Below are positions 28,807 through 39,672 of a stretch of 64,000 nt of DNA, piece by piece (within the stretch, counting starts at the first letter, position 1; every line of letters starts with the position of its first letter). The translations under genes and the position numbers were made by a program. The DNA comes from Megaera sp965229545 (lineage in GTDB: Bacteria; Pseudomonadota; Alphaproteobacteria; Rickettsiales; Rickettsiaceae), in NCBI GenBank assembly GCA_965229545.1, contig OZ245887.1, forward strand, positions 310,001 to 374,000, in the 5' to 3' direction. Below the pieces are notes generated by a model. The model saw nothing but the letters and a program-made list of their open reading frames with translations. It was not told the origin of the DNA and did no database searches.

Positions 28807-29850
28807 TTAATTATTATAAATCTTACTAGATTTATAATAATTAATCATATGTAATAGTAGTATTTTTATTATACCGGCAATTGGAATAGCAAATATTATA
28901 CCTATAAAGCCAAAAACACTACCAGCTGCAAATACGGCAAATATTATCCAAACTGGATGTAATCCTATTTTATCCCCTATTATCTTAGGAGTGAGTATAT
29001 ACCCCTCAATAATATGAGCAATGGCAAATAGGATTAATATATACAATATTTCAACTGAGGCTCCATAAGAAAAATAACAACTTACTAACATTAAAAATAG
29101 CGATATAAAGGCTCCAATAAAAGGAATTATCACTAAAAATCCTGATATTATCCCAAGCAAAAGAGCAAGGTCTATACCAATTAAATTTAACCCTACGATA
29201 TAATAAAGGCTCAGTAATAAGCATATATTAAGCTGACCTCTGATATAGGCAGATAGTAGATTGCTAATATCCAAGAAAATCCTTCCAACTTTACCTTTTT
29301 CCTTAAGAGGCAGGATTGATTCTACACCTTTAACCATTTTGGGCCAGTCTCTAAGAAAATAATACAAAATAACGGGTACCAATACAATTATAGTAAAGAA
29401 ATTGATAGTCGCTAAGGTATATCCCCAAATATTATTTGCGGCGGCTACTACTACCGAAAATGCCGAATTAATAAAATTTTGCAATGAGTCTGAAACTTTA
29501 GAAGCAATAAAAGGATCAAATTTCTCAATCCAAGCTAAAAAATAATCTAATCCGGCGTTAAAATTGTTCTTATAACTAGGTATTTTGGCTATAAAGGCTG
29601 CACTCTGATTATAAATAATCGGTAATAGCACTATAAATATTATAATAAAGCTACTAATAAATATGCTAAAAATTCCCGTCGAAATTAATCCTCTTGGAAC
29701 ATTAAACCTTTTAGAATTATTATCTATTAAAGGTTGTAGTAAATACGCAAAAATAAAGGCAATGATAAATGGAGCTAAAGTATCTGAAACCGTATAGATA
29801 ATAGCTGAAAAAGCTAAAAACGTTAAGCCCCAAAAAATTAACTTATTCAT
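28807..29850 (-). CDS. AI-2E family (PerM-like) membrane transporter
   Basis: 347 residues with about eight hydrophobic helices. It has the family signature PFIGAFISLF and the GxxxHPVWIIFAVFAAGSVFGFIGIIFAIPIAG end. Proteins of this family export AI-2 or act as ion antiporters; the substrate is unknown in intracellular alphaproteobacteria. Likely first gene of a two-gene unit with hda. Confidence 0.88.
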   Translation of the reverse strand: MNKLIFWGLTFLAFSAIIYTVSDTLAPFIIAFIFAYLLQPLIDNNSKRFNVPRGLISTGIFSIFISSFIIIFIVLLPIIYNQSAAFIAKIPSYKNNFNAGLDYFLAWIEKFDPFIASKVSDSLQNFINSAFSVVVAAANNIWGYTLATINFFTIIVLVPVILYYFLRDWPKMVKGVESILPLKEKGKVGRIFLDISNLLSAYIRGQLNICLLLSLYYIVGLNLIGIDLALLLGIISGFLVIIPFIGAFISLFLMLVSCYFSYGASVEILYILILFAIAHIIEGYILTPKIIGDKIGLHPVWIIFAVFAAGSVFGFIGIIFAIPIAGIIKILLLHMINYYKSSKIYNN

Positions 29851-29936
29851 AAATTGTTACCTTAAATTAAACTGTGTAAGTAGATACCGCATAAACCATA
29901 ATTACTAGTTTCAAACTTATGAATGTTACTTAAATG

Positions 29937-30279
29937 TTAATGCAACTTATTGCCATTTGGTACTTCTAAATCTACAGAAGCAAGACAAATTGCACCATTA
30001 TTATCCGAAAAGCCAACTAGCAGAAAGCCAGATACAAACCCTGCTATATTCTTCTCTCCTAAATTTACGCAGCCTATAATTTTTTTGCCTAACAAAGTCT
30101 CTGGAGTATAGTATACAGTTATTTGAGCAGATGTTTGTAAAACACCAATTTCAGCACCAAAGTCTGCCCATATCTTATATGCCGGTTTTAGGTTTTATAG
30201 CACGCAAAAACTTTTCTGCCTTTATTATTGTTCCGCAGCGTAAATCAATACGCTCAAACTCTTTATATGTTATGGCCAT
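29937..30279 (-). pseudogene. csaA: CsaA-type tRNA-binding/chaperone protein with 7-bp insertion
   Basis: From ATG 30279 the frame encodes the small OB-fold protein CsaA (FERIDLRCGTIIKAEKF...). After AIKP an extra 7 bases (CCTAAAA, a near-tandem duplication of ATAAAAC) shift the frame and lead to TAA. Removing them restores AYKIWADFGAEIGVLQTSAQI through to the normal end (SVDLEVPNGNKLH), 111 residues in all. Otherwise uncorrupted, so the lesion looks recent. Confidence 0.88.
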
Positions 30280-30311
30280 TTTCTACGAATTTATAATTTA
30301 TAGTAATATGC

Positions 30312-30932
30312 TTACTTTTTAGCAACAGCAACCGATGCAGGCCTAATCAGCCTATCTTTTATTTTGTACCCCACTTGCATTGTACTAACTATTGTACCTT
30401 CTTCGTATTGATCTGTTACCACCTGAGATATTGCATGGTGATGATTGTAATCAAATCCCTCACCTTCTTTAGGTTTTATAGATTCTATACCATGTTTTTT
30501 AAAAATGAATATTAGCTCGTCTTTTATCATGCTCACACCATCAATGATAATTTTAGTATCATTATTTATATTTTCTGGAACATGCGATAAAGCCCTAGAG
30601 AAATTATCAATTACCGGTAAAAGATCTTTAGTAAACCCTACAATTGAGAAATCCCTAGCTTCTTCAACTTTTTTATTCATCCGATTTCTTATATTTTCTG
30701 ATTCTGCTACAGCGCGAAGAAGCTTATCCTGCATTAATTTAATTTCCTCAGTTAAATTATTTATTAACTCAGTATCTTTTTCCTCAGTAAGAAGTTGCTG
30801 TCCTTCGTGTTCATCTTCTAGAAGTTTTTGCTCTTCTGCATTTTTATTATGTTTCTCACTACCGGCTACTTTCTTTTCTAGCCCTTGTAAATCTTTGTCT
30901 TTACTATTACTTTTATCTTTGCTTCTTTCCAT
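30312..30932 (-). CDS. grpE: Nucleotide exchange factor GrpE
   Basis: Co-chaperone that releases ADP from DnaK. 206 residues: a long charged, coiled-coil N-terminal half (Lys/Glu-rich, residues 1-95), followed by the GrpE core (RAVAESENIRNRMNKK, DLLPVIDNFSRAL) and the C-terminal beta domain (GEGFDYNHHHAISQV...GTIVSTMQVGYKIKDRLIRPASVAVAK). Complete. Preceded by a strong candidate heat-shock promoter and divergent from rph. Confidence 0.95.
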   Translation of the reverse strand: MERSKDKSNSKDKDLQGLEKKVAGSEKHNKNAEEQKLLEDEHEGQQLLTEEKDTELINNLTEEIKLMQDKLLRAVAESENIRNRMNKKVEEARDFSIVGFTKDLLPVIDNFSRALSHVPENINNDTKIIIDGVSMIKDELIFIFKKHGIESIKPKEGEGFDYNHHHAISQVVTDQYEEGTIVSTMQVGYKIKDRLIRPASVAVAKK

Positions 30933-30981
30933 ATTTTCAAAATCGATATTTTAGTTGCCTGATTACATTCTATTCTATAGA

Positions 30982-31009
30982 ATATAGTGCAAAGGGATGG
31001 TTTTTCAAG
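30982..31009 (-). promoter_or_regulatory. Candidate RpoH (sigma-32) promoter of grpE
   Basis: On the minus strand CTTG (31009-31006) is followed after exactly 17 bp by ACTATAT (30988-30982). This matches the alphaproteobacterial CTTG-N17/18-CyTATnT at all but one defined position. It lies 50 bp before grpE, a classical heat-shock gene. Confidence 0.65.
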
Positions 31010-31040
31010 GTATAAATAACTCAAAGTATTATCAGTTTTT

Positions 31041-31767
31041 ATGTTGCGTCCTTCTAAAAGAAAAAATAACCAAATGCGCGAGGTTTTTATTGAGAAAAAT
31101 GTCTTATATAACGCAGACGGCTCATGTTTAATAAAATGTGGTAACACTCAAGTTATTTGTTCTGCATCCTTAGAAAACTCAGTGCCTAAATTTCTAAAAG
31201 GTAAGAATAGCGGCTGGATTACTGCAGGATATGGAATGTTGCCAAGATCTACCGAGCAAAGAATGCAAAGAGAAGCAACAAAGGGAGGTCAAAGTTCACG
31301 AACTCAGGAAATTCAAAGGTTAATTGCTCGGTCTTTTCGGTCAGCTGCTAACTTAAAATCTCTAGGAGAGAAACAAATAATAATTGATTGCGATGTCATA
31401 AACACTGATGGGAGCACGAGAACAGCTGCTATTACAGGTAGCTATATATATAGTATTGCATTTGGCAATTAGATCTTTAATTGACAAAAAAATAATAAAA
31501 AATAATCCCTTGCAGCATCAAGTAGCTGCGATTTCATGTGGTATATATCAAGGTGAGATAATCCTTGATTTAGATTACGCAGAAGACAGCACCGCAGAAG
31601 TAGATGCAAATTTTGTTTTTAACTCCAGCGGTAATTTAATTGAGATACAAGCTACCAGAGAAAAAACTGATTTTAACCAACAAAAATTGTTTCAAATGCT
31701 TAATCTTGCGCAAGAAGGAACTTCAAAATTGTTTAAACTGCAAAATCAGGTTTTACTTGAACTTTAA
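31041..31767 (+). pseudogene. rph: rph (RNase PH), frameshift in a TA repeat
   Basis: tRNA 3'-end phosphorolytic exoribonuclease. The N-terminal frame (MLRPSKRKNNQMREV, GWITAGYGMLPRSTEQRM, QEIQRLIARSFR) runs to TRTAAITGSYI. There, a (TA)5 tract at about 31443-31452 puts the ribosome out of frame and it stops at 31470. The remaining ~105 residues (HLAIRSLIDKKII, ISCGIYQGEIILDLDYAEDSTAEVDANFVF) are intact in another frame, ending at 31767. (TA)3 would restore the family alignment. Could be slippage-reversible, but annotated as broken. Confidence 0.85.
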
Positions 31768-31818
31768 TAGCGAGTAATAATAAACTCTTGTACAATAAGG
31801 TAATCTAGGCATATTCAC

Positions 31819-32442
31819 TTGATGGCACAGCTTTTTTGGGTTGCATTTATCAAAGGTTATAGTACTACTGCCGGACTAATAATAGCTATAGGAGCACAAA
31901 ATGCTTTTATCTTAAGGCAAGGGTTAATTAAATCACACGTTTTAGTAGTAGCACTTTTAGCGTCTATTATAGATATTTCTATGATATATCTTGGTGTTAA
32001 AGGTCTTGGGTTTGTGATTGCATCCAACCATTATCTAATGCTTACCACAAAATATGGTGGTATATTGTTTCTGTTTTTTTATGGGTTTAAATGCTTCTAC
32101 TCTGCTTTATTTAAAAGCAACTCGATACAGGATACGCATATAACAGGCAAAAAATCTCTTTCATCTACAGTCATAACTCTCCTTGCAATAAGTTTCTTAA
32201 ACCCACACATGTATCTAGATACAATATTGCTTATAGGAACAATCGGTGCACAGCTGCCAGAAAATCAAAAACTATACTATATTGCTAGGGCAAGCATAGC
32301 TTCGATTATTTGGTTTTTTTCCTTAGCATATGGATCTAGACTGTTAACACCTATTTTTCAAAAACCGATAGCATGGAAAATATTAGATGCTATTATTGGA
32401 ATAATTATGTGGAGTATAGCATTTTCTCTTTTCTATATGTAA
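31819..32442 (+). CDS. LysE/ArgO-family amino acid exporter
   Basis: About 206 residues with six hydrophobic helices. The family signature GYSTTAGLIIAIGAQNAFILRQGL lies in the first helix pair and SFLNPHMYLDT in the middle. Exports basic amino acids in well-studied members. Translation may start at TTG 31819 or, more likely, at ATG 31822. Intact; ends 27 bp before an IS256 copy. Confidence 0.9.
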   Translation: MMAQLFWVAFIKGYSTTAGLIIAIGAQNAFILRQGLIKSHVLVVALLASIIDISMIYLGVKGLGFVIASNHYLMLTTKYGGILFLFFYGFKCFYSALFKSNSIQDTHITGKKSLSSTVITLLAISFLNPHMYLDTILLIGTIGAQLPENQKLYYIARASIASIIWFFSLAYGSRLLTPIFQKPIAWKILDAIIGIIMWSIAFSLFYM

Positions 32443-32469
32443 ATACAGACAAATAAAAACAACACTGTC

Positions 32470-33840
32470 GAGTCTGTCATATAGTTTGTGTAAGTTGCAA
32501 AAGGATATAGTAGAAGATACTATAAAAAAGCAACTTAAATACAGAGGAAAAAATGGCTAAAAAATTAGCAGAAAAAGAAGTAGATATAAATACTAAATTA
32601 GTCGAAGAATTACTATCAAAAGCAGATCCATCTGAATTATTTGGTCGCGGGTGGATTATTTAATAAACTTAAAAAGCAAATAGTAGAGAGAATTCTTGAA
32701 AGTGAATTAGAACACGATCTAGGTTATTCTAAACATAGTAAGATAATCAAGAGCGATAATAATCGTCGCAACGGCAGTTATGAAAAAACGATTATAGATG
32801 ACGACGGTCATCAGATTACCGTAGATGTTTCAAGGGGACAGGGAAGGAGAATTTGAACCTCAATTGATTCCTGAAGGAGTTAGGAGATTTAGTGGTTTTG
32901 ATGATAAAGTGATTTCACTATATGCAAGAGGGATGACTGTCAGTGAGATACAGGGCCATTTAGAGGAGATATACCAGACCAATATTTCCAAGGACCTTAT
33001 ATCAACTGTCACTGACGGAGTAATAGAAGAAGTTACTACATGGCAAAACAGGTTCCTAGACGATGTATATCCAACATTATATTTGGATTGCATACACGTT
33101 AAAGCAAGGGATAATCATACAGTAATTAACAAAGCGGTATATCTTGCAATAGGTGTTAACATGGAAGGGAAAAAGGAATTACTGGGGATCTGGGTCAGTA
33201 AAAATGAAGGTTCCAAGTTTTGGATGCAGGTTGTAACTGAGCTAAAGAACAGAGGGATAAAACAGATATATGTAGCATGCGTTGATGGATTAAAAGGCTT
33301 TCCTGAAGCCATAAATAGCATTTATCCTAATACGATTGTACAACTCTGTATAGTACATATGGCGAGGAATTCTGTAAAATATGTTTCTTATAAGGATTTA
33401 AAAGCGGTCACAGCGGATCTTAAAAGGATTTACACTGCAAACAGCGAAGAAATAGGATATCTGGAGCTAAAATCGTTTGCTGCTAAATGGGATAATAAAT
33501 ATCCTGTGATCTCTGATATTTGGCAAAGGAATTGGAGCGGGATTATTCCTCTTTTTGCTTTTCCTGATGAGATTAGGCGGGTAATTTATACTACCAATGC
33601 GATAGAATCGATAAATCGTCAAATCAGAAAAATCATCAACAATAAAGGGGTTTTTTCAGATGATAAGTCTATTTTAAAAATCGTATTTTTGGATCTAAAA
33701 AATGCTGCCAAAAAATGGACCATGCCGATTAAAAATTGGTCTTTGGCATTGAATCAATTTGAAATTTTATGCGAGGATTTTAGGCATGATTTACTGGAAT
33801 TAAAAAATACAACAACTTACACAAAATAAATGATTGACTC
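32470..33840 (+). mobile_element. IS256-family element, copy 4
   Basis: 1371 bp with both terminal repeats. Left flank AACACTGTC, right flank TAACTTCCG: no target duplication. The right end abuts the very 3' end of the decayed phaC, whose last codons (PAPGS) run into a TAG formed at the junction. Confidence 0.92.
32553..33829 (+). pseudogene. IS256 transposase, copy 4 (two shared frame breaks)
   Basis: N-terminal segment from ATG 32553, middle segment 32641-32856 and the full catalytic segment 32825-33829 (334 residues). The only disruptions are the two +1 breaks common to all copies. DDE residues in LYLDC, CVDGLKG and AIESINRQ are intact. If the breaks were read through, the product would be about 410 residues, typical of the family. 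Confidence 0.88.
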
Positions 33841-35582
33841 TAACTTCCGGGAGCAGGTTCAATTATAGGAAGAGAATTGTAGTCAATAGCTTTAACCAAG
33901 TTACCGCTATTAGAAGATAACCATTTATTCCAGCTATTCCACCATGATCCATTGTGGGTTGTTGCGTTTTCTAACCATTTTTCCGGATCATCTGAAATAC
34001 TATTACTCATCATATGAGAATATTTATTACTGGTAGCCGGATTTATAACCCCGGCTACATGCCCTGCTTCAGTAAGACAGAAAGTGCGATCTCCTACCAA
34101 TAGTTTTACGCCTTCATAAACTGATTTCCAAAGGGCTATATGATCGCTTTTTGCCGCAAGTGAAAACTTGGTACGTTAATATGAGAAAGATTTATTTTTA
34201 CTCCTAACATTTCGATACTATCGGGAGTTTTTAGTAAGTTATCAATATACATATTTTTTATGTAGTAGATATACATTTTTGCCGGAAGATTGGTTGAATC
34301 TAAATTCCAATATAATATATCAAATGCAACGGGAGATTTGCCAAGTAAGTAATTATTTACGAAATATGACCATACTAAGTCGTTAGCTCGGATTAAGCTG
34401 AAACTGTTTGATAAATATTTTCCGTCTAAATACCCTACTTCTGATACTTTATTCTCTATGTAACCAATTGTTGATTTATTAATAAGAGCCCCTATTTCGC
34501 CAGGATTAGCAAAATCAATTAAAATAGTAAGAAAAGTAGCGCTATTTATAATCTTAATATTTTGGGCTTTATAATAGGACAAAGCTATAGCAAGCAAAGT
34601 ACCGCCTATACAATAACCGGTTGCATTAACTTTTTTAAACCCTAATTTTTGTATATGCTCAAGAGGTTCTATTACTCCTTGGCGTAAATAATCTTCAAAA
34701 TTTTTATCTGCTAATTCTTTTGTGGGATTAACCCAGGATACAAGAAAAACCTAAAAATTATTTTCTACTAACCATTTTATTAACGAATTTTCTTCAGATA
34801 AATCCAGTATATAATATTTATTAATCCATGGCGGTAATATAAAGATAGGAATTGAATGCGTCTTTTTTTTAGGTTTATAAGAAATCAATTGCATCAAATC
34901 ATTTTGCAAAATTACTTTTCCTTTTGCAGTAGCCAGATTTTTACCAATTTTGAAGTAAGATGTATCTGTAGTGGAAATAGTTAGTAAAGAGCCTGATTTC
35001 TTGATATCTAAAAGAAAATTTTCCATCCCTTTAACAAATATTACTCATACCGCTTTCTAAAGATTCCCTTATTACTTCCGGGTTGCTAAAAGCAAAATTT
35101 GAAGGAGAAAGAGCATCAATAAACTGGCTGGTTATAAACTCTAAAAACTTTTTTCCATCATTATCCAATTCATACTGTTTAACGGTTTTTTTTATCCAAT
35201 CAGCAGAAATCATATAGTATTTCTTAATGAAGGAAAAATAAATGCTTTGTTGCCAAGCGGGATCTCTAAACCTTTTATCAAAAAAGGAGATATCATTCTG
35301 TTGGTCATCTGTTTTCCTTCCCATAAATTTAGCTACTGAATCAGCGATTAGTTTCTGTAAATTATGTATATATTCTAGATTAATATCGGTATCCTTTTCA
35401 GGATGTTCAAAGATTTGCTCAAATAATTTAGTAGCCATTTCCTGCGATTTATCGGTATCGTACAAATCAGATGGTATTGGAGGTAGCGACTTATTTTGGG
35501 CTAGCTGCATAATTATTTCTTGATAATATATACTAGCCTTTTTGATATTTTCTATAACGGTATCGCCAGATATTTTGGACAT
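33841..35582 (-). pseudogene. phaC: Polyhydroxyalkanoate synthase PhaC, three disruptions
   Basis: Full-length class I/III-type synthase sequence in pieces. The N-terminal domain (35031-35582) contains FFDKRFRDPAWQQS. A frame change near 35035 leads to IPIFILPPWINKYYILDL. A TAG near 34751 lies where Gln is expected before VFLVSWVNP. The nucleophile box GYCIGGT follows, then a frame change at the A4 run 34163-34166, then the SDHIALW and EAGHVAGVINP (catalytic Asp and His) segments. It ends at PAPGS beside IS256. PHB polymer synthesis from this locus is lost. Confidence 0.9.
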
Positions 35583-35592
35583 TTTTATATAT

Positions 35593-36761
35593 TTACCATT
35601 TTTCTAACTGATTTTTCTTATAACGATAAAGGTAGTAAAGAAGTGTAGTAGCAAGAATAAGGCAAATAGGAATCAAAAAGTTATACCTATCATCATTACT
35701 TTCAGCATTTTCTGCCGCCATATAACTGCAAAAATATCCTACAGCTCCAGCTAATGTGTACAATATTATGGCTAATTGTAAGTAAAAATCAGTAAATTTT
35801 ACTGCTATTATTAAAAGATTAGAGCAAAAATATAGATATAAAAATATAGCTATTAGAAGCCAGGAAATTGAACTGAGCCATATATCATTAGACCAAAAAG
35901 GTATTGAGCAAAACATAAATAATAAAGCGGTAATACATACTAAATTGGTTTTATGTGGGTTATAATCAAAAATAAATTTTGCTAACACAATTGCTAGGAT
36001 TAATATTGCAGCAAGAATATAGTATCTTACGCTCGATACCGATATCATCAATAGACTATCGGTAAATTTATACGTTTCATATCCATAAAACACCGTCATT
36101 GTAATGTAAAAAATAGAAAAAGATGCTAATAATTCTACATCTGTATTTTTTAGCACTATCAGGCTGTTTGCTGCTTTGGATTTTGGCTGATGAAAACAAG
36201 AATTTAACAAAAAAACACACAAGAAAATGGTTATTGGTATTATATTGATTATAACTAGTATACGTATCAAAATTAAATCCGGATAGTCTGTTCCTAAAAA
36301 TATATAATATAAGATTATTTGTGCTAAAAAATATGCCATAAAAATACCAAAAAGAAATAAACCTATAGAATATTTGTGGCCTATTTTTTGTCGTTAAATA
36401 TGTAATAAAGTAAGGAGGTTATAATAACCAAATTTGTCGCAGAATAAATCATAGGATAAATTTTTTGGAATAACTCAGAAAATGTGGAGAAACCTACATT
36501 ATATATGCTTAAAGCATATATTAATAAATTAAAAATTATGATTTTTTGGAGATTAAAATAATTACTAAAAATAAATAACGTTAAACCCCCTATGACGTAG
36601 CCCAGTATATCATAATGGTATACCTTATCAAAAGACCAGCGGGAATCTCCTTGAAGACCAAAACTTGTTCTACTACCTGGATATTCACGATTGCAGCAAA
36701 TATATGTTGTTATGCAGATAAAATAAGGAATAAACGCCTTATAATTAATCTTTGTATTCAT
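35593..36761 (-). pseudogene. Unrecognised polytopic membrane protein, frameshift at an A6 run
   Basis: Two adjacent frames that fit together. The first (36381-36761) has three to four membrane helices and ends LLYYIFNDKK. Inserting one base in the A6 run (T6 at 36384-36389) joins it to IGHKYSIGLFLFGIFMAYFLAQ and the following 248-residue, roughly eight-helix segment. The whole would be about 390 residues with about 12 helices. I do not recognise the family. Its end lies 10 bp before the phaC start. Confidence 0.6.
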
Positions 36762-37007
36762 AAATATTTATTTGCTAAAATATTGATGGTGGTATATAAA
36801 TTTCGTTTAGACTGTGGTCATTTAGCAAATTAGTTTTAACTAAAAAGACGCATATCTAATGAACCTAAAGAGTATACTAATTATTGAAAAAGCTAAAGCG
36901 TTTAGCAATTAATTAAATGTACATTGATGGTAATTGATGCAAGTTTGCTATCAATTCAAATCATTTTAGCATCCACAGGTAAAGAATTGAGAAAAAGTTA
37001 TTTTGAT

Positions 37008-39119
37008 ATGAAAAAAAGAATTTTAATAGATGCCAATTTCCCTACAGAAACACGAATAGTTTTACTTGATAAGAATAATAATATAGAGGATGTTGAATAT
37101 AGTTCGGTTAACAAAAAACAGATAAAAGGAAATATATATTTAGCAAAGGTCACCCGAGTAGAGCCTGCCTTGCAAGCTGCTTTCCTCGATTATGGCGATG
37201 AAAAAAGCGGTTTCCTCCCTTTTAATGAAATCCACCCGGATTATTACAACATCCTAACGAGGGATAAAAAAAGTGATACCCCTTCTTGGAATGAACTTTC
37301 TCCACCTGAAATTACTTCTGAGGATTTAATACAGACAAAACACCAGAATATCGGAAACGACGTTATAGATAATGATGACATTGATATTAGTAAAATAGAA
37401 AAATTAGTCGATGAAAAAATACAGTCAGATTTTGATATAGAAGTTGAAGATAACGAAGTAGAAAGTTTTTCTAAAGAAGATGTACATAGTGATACAAGAA
37501 AAGCTTACAAAATTCAGGAGGTTATAAAGAAAGGCCAGATTCTATTGGTACAAGTGACCAAAGAAGAACGGGGAAACAAAGGTGTTTCGTTAACGACTTA
37601 TATATCGCTAGCTGGAAAGTATTGTGTTTTAATGCCTAATAAACCATTGCAAAATGGTATTTCACGTAAGATTTCCAATCATGATGAAAGAAAAAGGTTA
37701 AAGGATATTATTAATAGCCTACTTTCTGAAAAAAACAAAGAAACCTCTAGTGTTATAGCGAGAACTGCTGGAGTGGGCCATACTTCATTAGAAATCAAAA
37801 AAGATTATGAATATTTAGTTAAACTATGGAATAGAATTAGAGAAGCAACTCTTAAAGCAAACGCTCCTTCCTTTATCCATCAAGAAGACGGTCTGATATT
37901 GAAAACAATTAGAGATATGTTTGACCGCAACGTGAAAGAAGTAATAGTACAAGGTACCGCAGCTTTTAATATATGCGTAAAATTTGTAAAAGACATTATG
38001 CCGTATGCTTTAAGTTCGATAAAAGAATATAAAAGTAATACGCCAATTTTTACTAAGTTTAATGTTGAGGACCAACTGGCAAAATTATATCAACCAGTTG
38101 TTCAGTTACCATCCGGGGGATATATAGTCATTAATCCTACCGAAGCATTAATTTCAATAGATGTAAATTCCGGTAGAGCTACAAGTGAACGTAATATTGA
38201 AGAAATGGCTTTAAAAAATAATCTTGAGGCAGCAAGGGAAATAGCAAGACAAGTAAAACTTAGGGATTTATCAGGATTGCTAGTCTTGGATTTTATAGAT
38301 ATGGCAGAGGTCAGAAACCGTAAGATAGTGGAAAGAACTTTAAGAGAGTTTTTAAGCAAAGACAAAGCGAGGATACAGACTTCGCATATAAGCACTTTCG
38401 GTTTACTCGAAATGTCAAGGCAGAGGTTACGGCCGTCCTTTTTAGAGGTAAATTCTAGCATATGTATGCACTGTAGTGGTAAAGGTATCGTGCGCGCAGA
38501 TGAGTCTAATTCCATGCTAATACTTAGAACTATAGAAAACGAGATTTACAATAACCGTTATGATATTGTAAATGTTTATGGTATTGCTTCCTCAATGCTA
38601 TATCTGCTTAATAATAAAAGAGAGGAAATAGCCTTTATTGAGAAAAAATATTCTATAAAGCTTAACTTCCACATAGACAAAGAAGCAACAGCTGATAGCT
38701 ATTCAATAGAAAAAATTAAATTATCAGAAAAAAACAAATCAGAAAGCATAATTAAACAACCTTTATTACACGATATTAGTGAAATATATATTGAAACTTC
38801 AGAAAGTCAAAAAACAAGTCCTAAAAATAAAAAAGTTCAAAAACATAATTTAGTCCAGCGAAATCAGTATAATGAAGATATGTTAAAATCTGACGCTGTT
38901 GAAGAAACTGTAGCAAATGAGATTGCCCAAAATAATGATATTACTCAAAGTAATGGTCAGCAAGAAGCAAATATGCCAGAACCATTACTTAATGATAGGA
39001 ATAAGCATGTGGGAGGAAAATCACGTAAAAGAATTAACAGAAGAAGAGGTAATTTACAGAGAAATAGAAATTCAAATAATGAAAATCAAGCGAAAATTGT
39101 TGCTAGTAATAAGGAGTAA
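37008..39119 (+). CDS. rne: Ribonuclease E/G
   Basis: Endoribonuclease for mRNA decay and rRNA/tRNA processing. I choose ATG 37008 (MKKRILIDANFPTETRIV) because the family begins there; an upstream ATG at 36924 would add 28 unconserved residues. S1 domain (GNIYLAKVTRVEPALQAAFLDYG), an acidic insert (about residues 90-165) and the catalytic domain with SIDVNSGRAT and LVLDFIDM, then the zinc-link motif CMHCSGKG (CxxC), typical of the tetrameric enzyme. The C-terminal ~130 residues are low-complexity Asn/Lys/Arg-rich with RKRINRRRGN, probably an RNA-binding scaffold. 703 residues from the chosen start. Confidence 0.93.
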   Translation: MKKRILIDANFPTETRIVLLDKNNNIEDVEYSSVNKKQIKGNIYLAKVTRVEPALQAAFLDYGDEKSGFLPFNEIHPDYYNILTRDKKSDTPSWNELSPPEITSEDLIQTKHQNIGNDVIDNDDIDISKIEKLVDEKIQSDFDIEVEDNEVESFSKEDVHSDTRKAYKIQEVIKKGQILLVQVTKEERGNKGVSLTTYISLAGKYCVLMPNKPLQNGISRKISNHDERKRLKDIINSLLSEKNKETSSVIARTAGVGHTSLEIKKDYEYLVKLWNRIREATLKANAPSFIHQEDGLILKTIRDMFDRNVKEVIVQGTAAFNICVKFVKDIMPYALSSIKEYKSNTPIFTKFNVEDQLAKLYQPVVQLPSGGYIVINPTEALISIDVNSGRATSERNIEEMALKNNLEAAREIARQVKLRDLSGLLVLDFIDMAEVRNRKIVERTLREFLSKDKARIQTSHISTFGLLEMSRQRLRPSFLEVNSSICMHCSGKGIVRADESNSMLILRTIENEIYNNRYDIVNVYGIASSMLYLLNNKREEIAFIEKKYSIKLNFHIDKEATADSYSIEKIKLSEKNKSESIIKQPLLHDISEIYIETSESQKTSPKNKKVQKHNLVQRNQYNEDMLKSDAVEETVANEIAQNNDITQSNGQQEANMPEPLLNDRNKHVGGKSRKRINRRRGNLQRNRNSNNENQAKIVASNKE

Positions 39120-39139
39120 TAGTTTATTCTAGAAACAAT

Positions 39140-39652
39140 ATGAAAATAAAAACTCTTTTATCTGTATTTAAACATATCAAAACATTACTTTTTATGCTTG
39201 CCTTTTTTGGGCAAGTTTCATGCGGTTTTAGACCTGCTTATAAAGTTGAAGCGCATAATGAGAATTTTCTTGCATTTGTTGAAATTACCCCTATTAGAAC
39301 TATTGAAGGGACAGCTTTTTACAACCATTTAAAAAGCATTTTGCCATCACCAAAGGAGAGCCTTTATGTATTGAATACGACATTGTCATTTAGTAACTCT
39401 TATAATGTCATACAGAGTAATTCAGATATTCTTCGGGAAACACAAAATATTACTGTTACCTATCAACTCATTGACAAAAAAGACCTAAAAGTCTTAACCC
39501 AAGGTAATTTCTCTAAAATGAGTTCCTACAGTGCTAATTTTTCGTTATATTCCAATTCAGTTATAAGGCAGGATTCTATGGTTGACTTAGCAGAGAATGC
39601 AGCCGAGGAAGTTAGAAATAGGTTATTAATGTTTTTCAGTAAAAAGAATTAG
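39140..39652 (+). CDS. lptE: LPS-assembly lipoprotein LptE-like
   Basis: 170 residues. A lipoprotein signal ends in a lipobox (GQVSCGFRPAY), the CGFRPxY start typical of LptE. The rest has the LptE pattern of beta strands (VEITPI, YVLNTTLSFSNSY, ITVTYQLIDKKD, LAENAAEEVRNRLLMFF). LptE plugs LptD for lipopolysaccharide insertion into the outer membrane. It follows rne by 20 bp and probably shares its transcript. Confidence 0.82.
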   Translation: MKIKTLLSVFKHIKTLLFMLAFFGQVSCGFRPAYKVEAHNENFLAFVEITPIRTIEGTAFYNHLKSILPSPKESLYVLNTTLSFSNSYNVIQSNSDILRETQNITVTYQLIDKKDLKVLTQGNFSKMSSYSANFSLYSNSVIRQDSMVDLAENAAEEVRNRLLMFFSKKN

Positions 39653-39672
39653 AAGGAAAACTATTTTATTTT

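Noticed and set aside
36924..37007. Longer start for RNase E at 36924
   Set aside because: The extra 28 residues are not family-like, and the conserved N-terminus begins at MKKRILIDANFPTE.
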